Positions 1 through 8,718 of a stretch of 50,117 bases of DNA are shown here, in pieces. The translations under genes were made by a program, and so were the position numbers. Each line of letters starts with the position of its first letter. Position 1 is the stretch's first letter. The notes beneath the pieces were generated by a model that did not search any database, was not told the origin of the DNA, and worked only from the letters and a program-made list of their open reading frames with translations. The DNA is from Cypionkella sp. (GTDB taxonomy: Bacteria; Pseudomonadota; Alphaproteobacteria; Rhodobacterales; Rhodobacteraceae), in contig NZ_JAQGKQ010000022.1 in NCBI RefSeq assembly GCF_028290025.1, positions 1 through 50,117 of the forward strand, in the 5' to 3' direction.

Positions 1-1338
1 TTCCTGCGCCTCTGACACCTCTATGGGCAGGCCGCACACATCGGCGAACATCTGCGCCCAGAACGGGCTGCGGCTGCCGCCTCCGGTTAGGATCAGGCTC
101 GTCGCCTCGCCCTGCATCGCGGCAAAGCAGTCGCGAGTTGCATAGCACATCGCCTCATAGACGGCGCGCAGCAAGTGCTCGCGCGTGGTGTGGCTGCCCA
201 TCCCGAAGAACACGCCGCGCGCTTGGGCGTCAAAGAACGGCGCCAGCACGCCGCTGCCGTTGACGTAAGGAAGCATGACCACGCCACCAGCGCCGCGCGG
301 TATCGCCTTGGCGCTGGCCTCCATCGCCTCGAAATCCCACGCGCCATCGGGCTGTTTTGGCCCGCCAAACCGGTCAAGAAACCAATCCATCGTTATGGTG
401 CCAGACGTGTTGGGCAATATCCGCAAATAGCGCGTGAAGGGCATGGCGAATAGAAAGCCAAGACCTTCCGGCGCGCGGTCCGGTCCGGCAAGAACCCGGC
501 TGTTCAGGCAACTTGTCCCCAGCACCGTTACCGATTGACCGGGCCGAATGCAGCCGACGCCAAGCGCATTCGCCGGCGCATCGCCAAGGCCAACAACGAC
601 CGGAGTGCCGACGGCAAGACCGGTTTCCGCCGCCGCGTTAGCCGACACAAAGCCCGCCACATCGCCAGATTCCAAAATGCTAGGCAACTTGCCGACCCAC
701 TCAGCAGCGCCGCACAGACGTAGAACGTCCGGTGAATGGCGGCGCGCGTTAATGTCGCCGGGCACAAAGGACACATCGGAGGGATCGGTCGCAATTTCTC
801 CAGTTAAGCGGAACCGCAGATAGTCTTTTGCACAAAAAACGACGGACGCTTGGGCCGTAACTGCGGGCTCATGCCGCGACAGCCAAGCCAGCAGCATCAC
901 CGTGATACCCGGCATCAGACTGTTGCCAGAAATATCAAAAATCTCCGCCAGAGTGCCCGCTTCTTCCAGCGCCATTTGTTGGGCTTGCGCACGCGCATCA
1001 GGCCAGCAGATCGCGTTCCTCAATGGTTTGCCGTCCGCATCCAGCACCCAAGCGCCGCCCATGTGACCGGCGATGCCGATACCTTTGATCGCCTGTGCTG
1101 CCACATCAGCAGCGGCAATGGCGTCGCGGATTGCTGCGGCACACAGCGACCATGTGGTTTCGGGGTCTTCCTCATGCCAACCGGGATGCAGGTGCAAAAC
1201 CTCGACACGACGCTGGCCTTGGCCACAGGATCGGCCCGCAGCGTCAAAGACCACGGCCTTGATGACCGAAGTGCCTTTGTCGATGCCGATGACAAAACTG
1301 CCTTCTGCGGTCCGATCTGAGGTGGCGTCTGTGGTCAT
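1..1338 (-). CDS. FGGY-family carbohydrate kinase, C-terminus cut by the window edge
   Basis: Cytoplasmic kinase that would phosphorylate the sugar or polyol brought in by the adjacent ABC transporter. One open frame of 446 codons runs from the ATG at 1338 to the left edge without a stop. The N-terminus shows the FGGY phosphate-binding start (GIDKGTSVIKAVVFD, about residues 18-32), and the second domain has GLGDAPANALG with the expected catalytic Asp. The last visible part has the adenosine-binding GGGSRSPFWAQMFADV stretch, so probably only a few dozen residues are missing. It starts 8 nt after the ATPase stop and belongs to the same operon. Which substrate it uses (xylulose, ribitol, gluconate or other) cannot be told from the sequence. 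Confidence 0.9.
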   Translation of the reverse strand, partial: MTTDATSDRTAEGSFVIGIDKGTSVIKAVVFDAAGRSCGQGQRRVEVLHLHPGWHEEDPETTWSLCAAAIRDAIAAADVAAQAIKGIGIAGHMGGAWVLDADGKPLRNAICWPDARAQAQQMALEEAGTLAEIFDISGNSLMPGITVMLLAWLSRHEPAVTAQASVVFCAKDYLRFRLTGEIATDPSDVSFVPGDINARRHSPDVLRLCGAAEWVGKLPSILESGDVAGFVSANAAAETGLAVGTPVVVGLGDAPANALGVGCIRPGQSVTVLGTSCLNSRVLAGPDRAPEGLGFLFAMPFTRYLRILPNTSGTITMDWFLDRFGGPKQPDGAWDFEAMEASAKAIPRGAGGVVMLPYVNGSGVLAPFFDAQARGVFFGMGSHTTREHLLRAVYEAMCYATRDCFAAMQGEATSLILTGGGSRSPFWAQMFADVCGLPIEVSEAQE

Positions 1339-1346
1339 GTCCAGCC

Positions 1347-2507
1347 TCAGACCGAAAGCGCTGCGGCTTGGACGAGCGCGGCAGTGGGAACAGCTAGGCG
1401 GCTGGCAAACCGCCGGGTCTCTTGTGTGTCGGGGTCAAAGAAGAACATCGCGTTGGCATCGATCACCACGTCAACAGGTTCATCAATGGCGAAATCTCGG
1501 TCATGCGGAACGAGAGCTTGCACCGTGCCGCTGCCGATCTGCACCGTCACCAAAAGCGCGTCGCCCAACTGTTCAGATACATAAACCTTGCCACTCACCC
1601 GCATCCCTTCGGGCGCATCGCCTGCACCTGCGCGGCGCACATCGACGCCGCTGGGGCGCGCGCCGACCAGAAGTCGGGCGTCACGGCTGATCATATCGCG
1701 CACAATTGCGGGCAGGGTCACAGTCTCGCCGCCAAATTGCCCGCTAAGCGCAGCCCCATCGCTCACATGGTCGATCGGGAACAGGTTCATCGAATGCAGG
1801 CCAAAGAACTGCGCCACGAAGGCATTGACGGGCTTGTTGTGGATTTCATCAGGTGTGCCAACCTGCTGCAACTGGCCCTCGCGCATCAACGCCAGCCGGT
1901 CGGTCATCGTCATCGCTTCGATGGGATCGTGGGTCACGATCACCGAGGTGGTCCCAAGCGAGCGTTGCAGGCGCTTCAACTCTCCCCTCAGGCGGGCGCG
2001 CAGCAGCGTGTCGAGGTGGGCAATCGGCTCGTCCAGACACAAAAGGTTCGGGCGGCGCACCAAGGCACGGGCAATGGCGACGCGCTGCTGCTGCCCCCCT
2101 GACATTTGCGAGGCACGCCGGTCGATCAGATGCGCGATGTTGAGCATCTGCGCCACATCTTCAACCGCCGCCGCGATCTGCGGCTTGGGCATCCCTGCAA
2201 TCTTCAACGGATACGAGATGTTTTGCCGCGCCGTCATATGCGGGTAAAGTGCGTTCTGCTCGAACACCATCGCAATGTTGCGCTGCTGCGGTGTCTTATC
2301 CTCGACCGGAACGCCATCGAACAGGATTGAGCCAGAGGTGGGTTGCTCAAGCCCCGCCAGCATCCGCAGGACCGAGGTTTTGCCCGACCCCGATGGCCCG
2401 AGCAGGCCGAAAAACTCACCATCCTCAATGGCAAAGCTGACGTCACGCACCGCATGGACGACACCGCCGTAGGACTTCACAAGATTGGTCAGGGTGACTG
2501 ACGCCAT
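1347..2507 (-). CDS. Sugar ABC transporter ATP-binding protein (MalK/UgpC type)
   Basis: Cytoplasmic ATPase of a carbohydrate importer, 386 aa, normal length for the family. Walker A GPSGSGKTS lies at residues 37-45, the Q-loop near residue 84, the signature MSGGQQQR from residue 135, Walker B LLCLDE at 155-160 and the switch His at 193 (VTHD). The remaining 150 residues are the TOBE/regulatory domain typical of MalK-like proteins. It sits between the inner permease gene and the FGGY kinase in one minus-strand operon, 12 nt from the permease. The family call is firm; the transported sugar is unknown. Confidence 0.95.
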   Translation of the reverse strand: MASVTLTNLVKSYGGVVHAVRDVSFAIEDGEFFGLLGPSGSGKTSVLRMLAGLEQPTSGSILFDGVPVEDKTPQQRNIAMVFEQNALYPHMTARQNISYPLKIAGMPKPQIAAAVEDVAQMLNIAHLIDRRASQMSGGQQQRVAIARALVRRPNLLCLDEPIAHLDTLLRARLRGELKRLQRSLGTTSVIVTHDPIEAMTMTDRLALMREGQLQQVGTPDEIHNKPVNAFVAQFFGLHSMNLFPIDHVSDGAALSGQFGGETVTLPAIVRDMISRDARLLVGARPSGVDVRRAGAGDAPEGMRVSGKVYVSEQLGDALLVTVQIGSGTVQALVPHDRDFAIDEPVDVVIDANAMFFFDPDTQETRRFASRLAVPTAALVQAAALSV

Positions 2508-2519
2508 GACGAGTACTCC

Positions 2520-3365
2520 TTATCGGCCGCCGAGTTCGACGGAAAAGCTGCGGATCAGCGCGCGCTGCATGTAGAAGGAAATGATCAGCAGGGGGCCAAT
2601 CGCGACGATACCGATGGCGCCAAGCTGGCCCCAATTCGGTTGCTGGAACAGAAAGAAGCTGGCGAGCGCCTTGGGCAGGGTGATGACCTTTTCACCGGTC
2701 AGGACGAGGGCGAAGAGGAACTCGTTCCAAGCGAAGATCATCGACAGGATGCCAGCGGTCAGAATCCCGGGCTTGGAGAGGGGCAAAAGGATGTCCCAGA
2801 ACAGGCGATACCAAGGGGCACCGTCGATCCTTGCAGCCTCTTCATAGCTTTTGGGTATCTGGCGGAGAAACTCGGAGAGAAGCCAGATCACCAGCGGCAG
2901 GTTCATAAAAGTGTAGATGAGGATCAGGCCGGAATAGGTGTCAAACAAGGAAAACTTCTGGAACATTAGGTAGAAGCCAATCACCGGCACGATGGGCGGC
3001 ATCATCCGCAGCGACAGGATGGTGAAACTCAGTTGGCCATGCGGCGGGAAGCGGCGGGCCAGCGCATAGGCCGCCGGATAGCCGAGGATCAAGCAGAACG
3101 CGGTCGAGATTGACGAGACAATCAGGCTGTCGGTGATGCCCTTGCCGCCGCCAATCGCCCAGCCTTTCGAGAAGTTCTCCAAAGTGGCGTCAGCGGGCAA
3201 GATCGTCGGCGGGCTGATGAACAGCTCGGTGTAAGGCTTGAACGCGGTGATCAGCAGCCAGATCAGCGGGGCGAGGAACAGCAGCAAAAGCAATGTCATC
3301 GCGATATGGCGCAGGATCGTGCTTAGCCGCTCGCCAGGCGAAAGCTTTGGGGAAAAGGCGGTCAT
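2520..3365 (-). CDS. Sugar ABC transporter permease (MalG type)
   Basis: Inner-membrane subunit, 281 aa, with about six hydrophobic segments beginning at residue 20. The cytoplasmic EAA loop that contacts the ATPase is clear near residue 175 (EEAARIDGAPWYRLFWDI). The start ATG overlaps the stop of the upstream permease by 4 nt (ATGA), which indicates translational coupling. It pairs with the following permease as MalG/MalF-like partners. Substrate specificity is set by the binding protein and cannot be read here. Confidence 0.95.
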   Translation of the reverse strand: MTAFSPKLSPGERLSTILRHIAMTLLLLLFLAPLIWLLITAFKPYTELFISPPTILPADATLENFSKGWAIGGGKGITDSLIVSSISTAFCLILGYPAAYALARRFPPHGQLSFTILSLRMMPPIVPVIGFYLMFQKFSLFDTYSGLILIYTFMNLPLVIWLLSEFLRQIPKSYEEAARIDGAPWYRLFWDILLPLSKPGILTAGILSMIFAWNEFLFALVLTGEKVITLPKALASFFLFQQPNWGQLGAIGIVAIGPLLIISFYMQRALIRSFSVELGGR

Positions 3366-4342
3366 GCGGCGACCCTTTCGATTTTCACGGGTGGAAGTTC
3401 AGAACCAGTGGCTCGGCCTCGCCTACGTACCATTGCGAGGATCGACATGGTCCCGACGGTCAGCAGCACCAATTGGACGATACTCAACGCCCCGGCTAGT
3501 CCAAAGTCGAAGCGGCCAAAGCCCATGTCGTAGGTGTAATAGGCGAGGTTCTGTGTGCTGGTGCCGGGGCCGCCCTTGGTCAGAATGTAGACCACGTCGA
3601 ACACCTTGAAGCTGTCGATGAAGCGCAACACGAAAGCGACGGTCATGTAGGGGATCAGCATCGGCAGCACGATATGCACGAAGGTCTGCCAGCGGTTAGA
3701 GCCATCAACCCGTGCCGCTTCAAATATCCGGTTCGGGATAGAGCGCAGACCGGCCAGCAGCACGACCATAACGAAGGGGGTCCATTGCCAGATATCCACC
3801 AGAACGATGGTCGGAAGTGCCCAGTCGGGCGATTGCGCCCAGGCGGGCGGTTGAAATCCCATTCCGCGCAACAGCGCGTTCAGCGGGCCATAAATCGGGT
3901 TCAGGAACAGGTTCCACGCAAAGCCCACCACAATCGGCGCAAGCATCATCGGGATCAGGAACAGCGAGGCGTAAATCTCACGCCCTCGGGAAAGGCCGTT
4001 CAGCAACAGTGCCAGACCCATGCCAAGTGCTATTTGCAATGGGACGGCGACCAGCGCGAAAATAAGGGTGATCGACAGGCTCGACCAGAAACGGCTGCTC
4101 GCAAAGATGCGGCGGAAGTTGCCAAGGCCAACCCATTCGGTCGGGATCGGGATCGCCAGCTGATACGAGGTGAACGACGCATAGAGCAGATAGGCGAATG
4201 GCCAGATCGACAACAGCCCGAGGAATGTCAGGGCTGGCCCCAACAGCATTAGCGTGGCGCGACGTTCCGCACGATTGTGGCGGACGGTCGCAGCAGAGTC
4301 CTTTGGCCGGGAGCTGACCCGGATCGTGACTGGAGAAGCCAT
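3362..4342 (-). CDS. Sugar ABC transporter permease (MalF type)
   Basis: Inner-membrane subunit, 326 aa from the chosen ATG at 4342. The open frame extends further to 4408, but the upstream residues have no family character and 4342 has an AAAGG ribosome site just upstream. The N-terminus is a basic cytoplasmic tail, followed by about six membrane segments and the EAA loop (EAARVDGSNRWQTFVHIVLP) near residue 215. It forms the transmembrane pore with the next gene, with which it overlaps by 4 nt. Confidence 0.94.
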   Translation of the reverse strand: MASPVTIRVSSRPKDSAATVRHNRAERRATLMLLGPALTFLGLLSIWPFAYLLYASFTSYQLAIPIPTEWVGLGNFRRIFASSRFWSSLSITLIFALVAVPLQIALGMGLALLLNGLSRGREIYASLFLIPMMLAPIVVGFAWNLFLNPIYGPLNALLRGMGFQPPAWAQSPDWALPTIVLVDIWQWTPFVMVVLLAGLRSIPNRIFEAARVDGSNRWQTFVHIVLPMLIPYMTVAFVLRFIDSFKVFDVVYILTKGGPGTSTQNLAYYTYDMGFGRFDFGLAGALSIVQLVLLTVGTMSILAMVRRRGRATGSELPPVKIERVAA

Positions 4343-4435
4343 GACTAGCCTTTGTGAAAGATGGGCTTTGCCGCGCGACATAGCGGCGGCCGTGAGCGGC
4401 AGGAGCACAAGGCCCCTGCCGTCTGTAGCGTCAGA

Positions 4436-5929
4436 TCAAGACCAGTAGCCGTTCGCGATCATGCGGTCACGATACTCGTTGTGATGCGCGATCTGACGGT
4501 CGCGACCGTAAGTCTCGGTCGTTTCCTCAAACTCGACGGTCATCGCCTGCAACGCCTCCTCCGGCGTGGCCTCGCCAGTGATGGCGCGCTGAACGTGCTG
4601 AATGATCGAACCGAGGTAGCGGTTGGTGCCGGGGATCGAGATATCCAGATAGCACTTCGGGTTCGACAACGTATCCTTGCAAGCTGCCGCAAAGTTATCA
4701 GCGAAGCCCGACGCCGACTGCAACGGGAAGGTCGATTTCGGATCGTTGAACATGCTCATACGCCAAGGGTCCATTAGCGATTGCGCAAAGGTTTCCGCAA
4801 CCCAGCGGTTCGCGTTGGCCGATTGCTGCAACCAAGCGATCGCCGCAAAAGCGCCCTTGGGATTCTTCGAGTTCTTGGCGATGCCCATCGCACGGCCATA
4901 AGGCAGCACGGTGACTTCGCCAAAACTTCGGGTGCATTTGATCTTTTCGGCAACCTTAGAGATCGAGGCATCCGAAGCGCCCTTCGGCATATCCGTCCAC
5001 CAGTTGGCCTGCGCGATCCGGCCATCAAAGAACGCTTGCCGTCCAACATCCCACGGCATCGACGCCGCAAGGTCAGCAGGCATGAACGCCGAGATTTCCT
5101 TGTAGCGGCGCAGTGCCTCGATCGCGGTCGGTGTGACCAGCGTGGGCTTCATCTGATCATCAAACAACTGGCCGTAACGCTCGCCCTTCTCGGCTCCAAG
5201 CTGCACCAGTTGGTTGATGAAGAAGGCATAGACGAAGTAATTCGTCACCTCAACAGCGCCGTAAAGGTTCTTGTCAGGACGCGTGAAGAACTCTGCCGTG
5301 TCGCGGTACTGCTCGTAGGTCTTCGGAGCAGCAAGGTCATAGCCGTATTTGGTTTTGAACGCCGCCATCTCTGCGGCGTCTTCAAACAGATCAGTGCGGT
5401 AGGTATCAACGAACATATCGCCGTCAATCATCACGCCAACCAACTTGCCATCGTAGTGATTAAGCAACTGGAAAGGCTTAGCAATGTCATCGAAGTTCAG
5501 TTCGGCCAGCGTGCCGACCTCTTCCAGCGGCGTAAGGAACGGCCCGAAATCGCCAGTAAAATTCGGCCAGAAGTCAAACGCGTCGAAGCGGGCTTCGGTT
5601 TGCTGCAATGCCAGCAGGTTCTGGTCATACATATTGCCCAGCGGATACGAGGCGAACGTCACCTCGATCCCAGTGGCCGCTTTGAACTCCGGCGCGAAAG
5701 TCTCTAGGATCGGCGTGAAAGCCCCACTGTCCAAGCCGACAGTGACCTTGCCTTCCGCCTGCGCGGTGGCGCTCAGAACGCCGGAAAAAGTCCCCAAAGT
5801 CGCCACGGCCCCGAAGGCCGTGCTACGCTTCAAAAGTTCACGCCTCGAGATGAGGCCCCCGGTATCCATGCTCGAAAGTCTGTCCAGCGCGAAGTCCTCG
5901 ACACCCGGACGTCTCGTCAATTTAATCAT
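4436..5929 (-). CDS. ABC transporter extracellular sugar-binding protein, Tat-exported
   Basis: Periplasmic solute-binding protein, 497 aa. A twin-arginine signal is visible (SRRELLKRSTAFG, residues 28-40) followed by a hydrophobic run and an AQA cleavage site near residue 58. The start at 5929 is preceded by a strong GGAGGAGG; the open frame continues to 5956 but that start has no such site. The rest matches the large sugar-binding group-1 type, including an N-terminal GKVTVGLDSGAFTPI strand. It is the first gene of the operon, 93 nt upstream of the first permease. It determines the ligand, which I cannot name. Confidence 0.93.
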   Translation of the reverse strand: MIKLTRRPGVEDFALDRLSSMDTGGLISRRELLKRSTAFGAVATLGTFSGVLSATAQAEGKVTVGLDSGAFTPILETFAPEFKAATGIEVTFASYPLGNMYDQNLLALQQTEARFDAFDFWPNFTGDFGPFLTPLEEVGTLAELNFDDIAKPFQLLNHYDGKLVGVMIDGDMFVDTYRTDLFEDAAEMAAFKTKYGYDLAAPKTYEQYRDTAEFFTRPDKNLYGAVEVTNYFVYAFFINQLVQLGAEKGERYGQLFDDQMKPTLVTPTAIEALRRYKEISAFMPADLAASMPWDVGRQAFFDGRIAQANWWTDMPKGASDASISKVAEKIKCTRSFGEVTVLPYGRAMGIAKNSKNPKGAFAAIAWLQQSANANRWVAETFAQSLMDPWRMSMFNDPKSTFPLQSASGFADNFAAACKDTLSNPKCYLDISIPGTNRYLGSIIQHVQRAITGEATPEEALQAMTVEFEETTETYGRDRQIAHHNEYRDRMIANGYWS

Positions 5930-6064
5930 TTGATCCTCCTCCCAAAGTGCGGTCACTCCCGCTGTTCGCCTGATCTGATCTGCTACATTCCTCCAAATGA
6001 AACACAGATTGACCTAGTTCAAAAATGACGTTAGCCGTTACATTGACCTATAACAATAGAAACA
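5930..6064. promoter_or_regulatory. Divergent promoter region with repeated ATTGAC elements
   Basis: Intergenic DNA between the transporter operon and the divergent MocR-type regulator. ATTGAC occurs at 6008-6013, 6042-6047 and 6064-6069, the first two as ATTGACCTA, with a related AATGAC at 6024-6029. GntR/MocR regulators commonly bind repeated sites in such divergent regions, so these are candidate operators and also supply possible -35 boxes. I could not fix a convincing -10 element. Confidence 0.4.
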
Positions 6065-7450
6065 TTGACACAGATAATGCTGGACCGTCTGAGACAATTC
6101 GCTGGAAGGCTAGGGTACCGCACCATCATGGAAGCGGTGATCGAAGATATTTCCGCGCGAAAATTCCTTCCGGGTCAAAAGCTTCCGCCACAACGCGATC
6201 TTGCCCACGATCTGAAGGTCGCCGTTGCCACTGTCAGCCGCGCCTATACCGAGTTAGAGGCGCAAGGCTTTGTTACCAGTCATGTCGGGCGCGGCACCTA
6301 TGTGTCAGAGCGGCGCGACACCCGCCCCGATGCGTCTTCGCTGCAAGACGAGATTGACCTTGCAACCTACCGCGTCCCGGTGCCCGCAATCAATGATCCG
6401 CTCCGCAAGGTGCTCAAGGCTATTCTCGCGGACCTTGACCCCAACCGGATTCTGGGCAACGCGCCCACTGCGGGCCTGCCTCAGCACCGGGCAGCGATGG
6501 CGGAATGGCTGGGGCGGTCAGCAAAGATTCAAGCCGGAGCGGATCAGGTCGTGCTGACCAACGGCGGTCAACACGCTGTCATGGCCGCGCTCTCGACGGT
6601 AACGCATGAGGGTCAAGCGATTGCCACCGAGGTGCTCACAGATCCCCGCATGAAGGCAGTGGCAAGCTTTCTAAACCGCCGCCTGTTGGCTATTGCCTGT
6701 GACGACCATGGCCTGTTGCCCGATGCGCTGGATCATCTGTGCCGCACCCAAGAAGTGGCCGCCGTGTTTTGCACTACCCGCAACCATAACCCAACCAACG
6801 TAACACTCTCACTGGAACGCCGGATTGCGCTGGTCGAAGTGGCGCGAAAGTTTGACCTACCGATCATCGAAAGCGATATCTACGGCACGCTTGCCACCGA
6901 TACCGTTGCGCCGATCTTCACGATAGCACCCGAAAGAACCCATTTCATTACCAGCCTCGGGCGCATTGTCGGCCCCGGTATGAAGGTTGGCTGTCTGGTC
7001 TCACCTATCGCGGATGCCGGCAAAACCCAGCTCGGCGTCGCGATGTCCACCGGTGTCGCAACACCCATCGCAACCGAGCTGGCGATGCGCCTGATGCTCA
7101 GCGGCCAGATTGAGGCGATGCTTGAATGGCAGCGGGTCGAGAATCTGCGACGCGTGGCTCTTTTCAACGCTCATTCGCTGTTGAGTGGTGCCGCGACCAA
7201 CCCTAGCAGCCCGCATGTCTGGCTGACGCTGCCAGAACCGTGGCGTGCCGAAGATTTTGTGGAAGCGGCAGCAGGACATGGCGTTCTCATTGCCCCTTCC
7301 CACAGTTTTGTCGTTGGCAGGCAATCAGTCCCACATGCGGTTAGGCTGGTCCTTGGCGCAGCCCAGACCTTTGATCATCTGGAAGTAGCCTGCCAGAAAC
7401 TGCACACCCTGATCGCAACCCAACCCCGCCCCAGCAGTTTGGCAGGCTAG
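6065..7450 (+). CDS. MocR-type GntR regulator with aminotransferase-like domain
   Basis: Transcription factor of about 460 aa. Residues 20-95 form a GntR winged helix (ARKFLPGQKLPPQRDLAHDL, then VSRAYTELEAQGFVTS and GRGTYVSE). The rest is a fold-type I aminotransferase-like domain (NGGQHAV, NHNPTN, ESDIYG). The start codon is TTG at 6065; an in-frame ATG at 6077 is equally possible and neither has a good ribosome site. Oddly, the PLP Schiff-base lysine expected in the SFSK-like motif is Arg300 (TSLGRIVGPGMKVG). It is divergent from the sugar transporter operon and is its likely local regulator (inference). Effector unknown. Confidence 0.9.
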   Translation: MTQIMLDRLRQFAGRLGYRTIMEAVIEDISARKFLPGQKLPPQRDLAHDLKVAVATVSRAYTELEAQGFVTSHVGRGTYVSERRDTRPDASSLQDEIDLATYRVPVPAINDPLRKVLKAILADLDPNRILGNAPTAGLPQHRAAMAEWLGRSAKIQAGADQVVLTNGGQHAVMAALSTVTHEGQAIATEVLTDPRMKAVASFLNRRLLAIACDDHGLLPDALDHLCRTQEVAAVFCTTRNHNPTNVTLSLERRIALVEVARKFDLPIIESDIYGTLATDTVAPIFTIAPERTHFITSLGRIVGPGMKVGCLVSPIADAGKTQLGVAMSTGVATPIATELAMRLMLSGQIEAMLEWQRVENLRRVALFNAHSLLSGAATNPSSPHVWLTLPEPWRAEDFVEAAAGHGVLIAPSHSFVVGRQSVPHAVRLVLGAAQTFDHLEVACQKLHTLIATQPRPSSLAG

Positions 7451-7517
7451 CAGGTCCGTGGTGCAAGTCGGGAATAGGTGCACTGGACGAAACTAGAACG
7501 CTCCCGCTGGATGCTCT

Positions 7518-7735
7518 TTAACTCGGGCACCTGACATATCCGACAAATCCCATGCAGTCCGGGATATAACGGCCATCGCGCTCGAGCATCGGAGCCATTT
7601 CTTGCCGATCATCCGCGTCGGCGTGGCTTCATCGTCGTTCAGCATGATGACCAGTTCGAAGGGAATGCTTTTCAGCTCGAATATCATGCGCGCCTTCACG
7701 CAGAACGGACAGTGATCGTAGACGTAAAGCTTCAA
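7518..7735 (-). pseudogene. grxB: Broken glutaredoxin 2 (GrxB-like) N-terminal fragment
   Basis: Reading from a TTG at 7735, the sequence gives LKLYVYDHCPFCVKARMIFE, the active-site start (CPFC) of GrxB, and continues through LNDDEATPTRMIGKK. A frameshift near 7600 then moves the homology to another frame (APMLERDGRYIP), which stops at 7518 after about 70 residues; full GrxB is about 210 aa. The 5' end abuts an IS remnant, so the normal ATG and promoter are probably gone. Recognition is strong; function is certainly lost. Confidence 0.75.
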
Positions 7736-7740
7736 GCTGT

Positions 7741-7904
7741 ATGACCTTGAACAAGGGGGCTGTTGCGGTTGAATAGCCCCTAGATTTGTAGACGCCTTGC
7801 TTGGTAATTTTGGAAGCAAGGAGAGACGTAAGATGGGTAAACAAGATCGGTTTACGAACGAGTTCAAGCGCGACGCGGTCGCTCAGGTTGTTGATCGGGG
7901 TTAA
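7741..7904 (+). mobile_element. Remnant of an IS3-like insertion sequence (left end and start of orfA)
   Basis: An ATG at 7833, with AAGGAGAG upstream, opens a frame reading GKQDRFTNEFKRDAVAQVV, the typical N-terminus of an IS3-family OrfA (HTH) transposase. It stops after 23 codons at 7904, where unrelated sequence begins. About 90 nt of apparent IS leader precede it and touch the GrxB remnant. The other end of the IS was not found. The exact IS group is not identified. Confidence 0.55.
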
Positions 7905-8157
7905 GACTGCTTTCCGCCCTTTGCTACGAATAGAACACACTTGCTTTCGGCCCTTTCTGTTGAAAAAGTCGGTGTGCCGGCTGCGCTGATGTGGGTTCTT
8001 AATCAAGCAGCGCGTTCTCAAGATTACGCAGGTCGGGTGTCTGGCCGGTGGCAGCGGGGCGGATTTCATCATGTGCGCCGTATGGTCCGCGCGAGGCGGT
8101 CTGGATCGAGTCGCATGATTGTCGTCGCCGGCACAAACTGACATCTGAGCCGCCCCA
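7905..8157. other. Intergenic stretch without a recognisable gene
   Basis: About 250 nt between the IS remnant and the RraA-like gene. Short open frames exist on both strands but none has a ribosome site or a recognisable product. It may contain further IS or rearrangement debris. Confidence 0.4.
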
Positions 8158-8703
8158 TTATGCCTTGGCGTATCTTCCGTCGTAATTACCGTTGGAGATA
8201 AGTTCCATGATCACAGCCTCCTGTGCCAGACGCTCGGTGGCGGCGCTCAGGAGTTCTGTCGCGATTAGTGGACTGAAGGCCACAACGCCATCGGCATCTC
8301 CGACCGCAATATCACCAGGTGTGATGAGGGTGCTTCCAATTGAAACTGGCGTACCAAACTTCCCCGGTCCGTCCTTGTACGGCCCCCGATGGATGCTACC
8401 GCGCGCAAAGCAGGGGAAATCCGACTGGCGGAAGGCATCGACATCTCGGATCGCCCCGTCGATAACAAATCCTGCCACGCCTCGCGACTCTGCAATCGCT
8501 TTCATGATTTCACCCACAAGCGCGCGGCTTGTGTCGCCTCCCCCATCCACCACAATGATATCGCCCGGCTGGGCAATCTCTAGCGCCTGATGAATGGCGA
8601 GATTGTCGCCCGCGCGGGTCTGCACGGTCAGGGCGGGGCCGACCATGCGAAGACCGGTGTAAAACGGCGTCAACCCGACGCAGCTGTTAGTTTCCAGTAT
8701 CAC
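8158..8703 (-). pseudogene. RraA/HMG-aldolase-like protein, N-terminus missing
   Basis: The frame encodes the RraA-like fold of 4-hydroxy-4-methyl-2-oxoglutarate aldolases and related proteins: LRMVGPALTVQTRAGDN, PGDIIVVDGGGD and FVIDGAIRDVDAF, the last carrying the usual metal and substrate residues, with an intact C-terminus. Homology ends just upstream of SCVGLTPFYTG. The first 30-40 residues of the family (the VSD helix region) are absent, because the opposite strand there is the start of the CoA-transferase gene. The only nearby start is a GTG at 8703 without a ribosome site. I therefore read it as a truncated gene; a short active form cannot be excluded. Confidence 0.65.
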
Positions 8704-8718
8704 AAGAAGGAATGGCTC

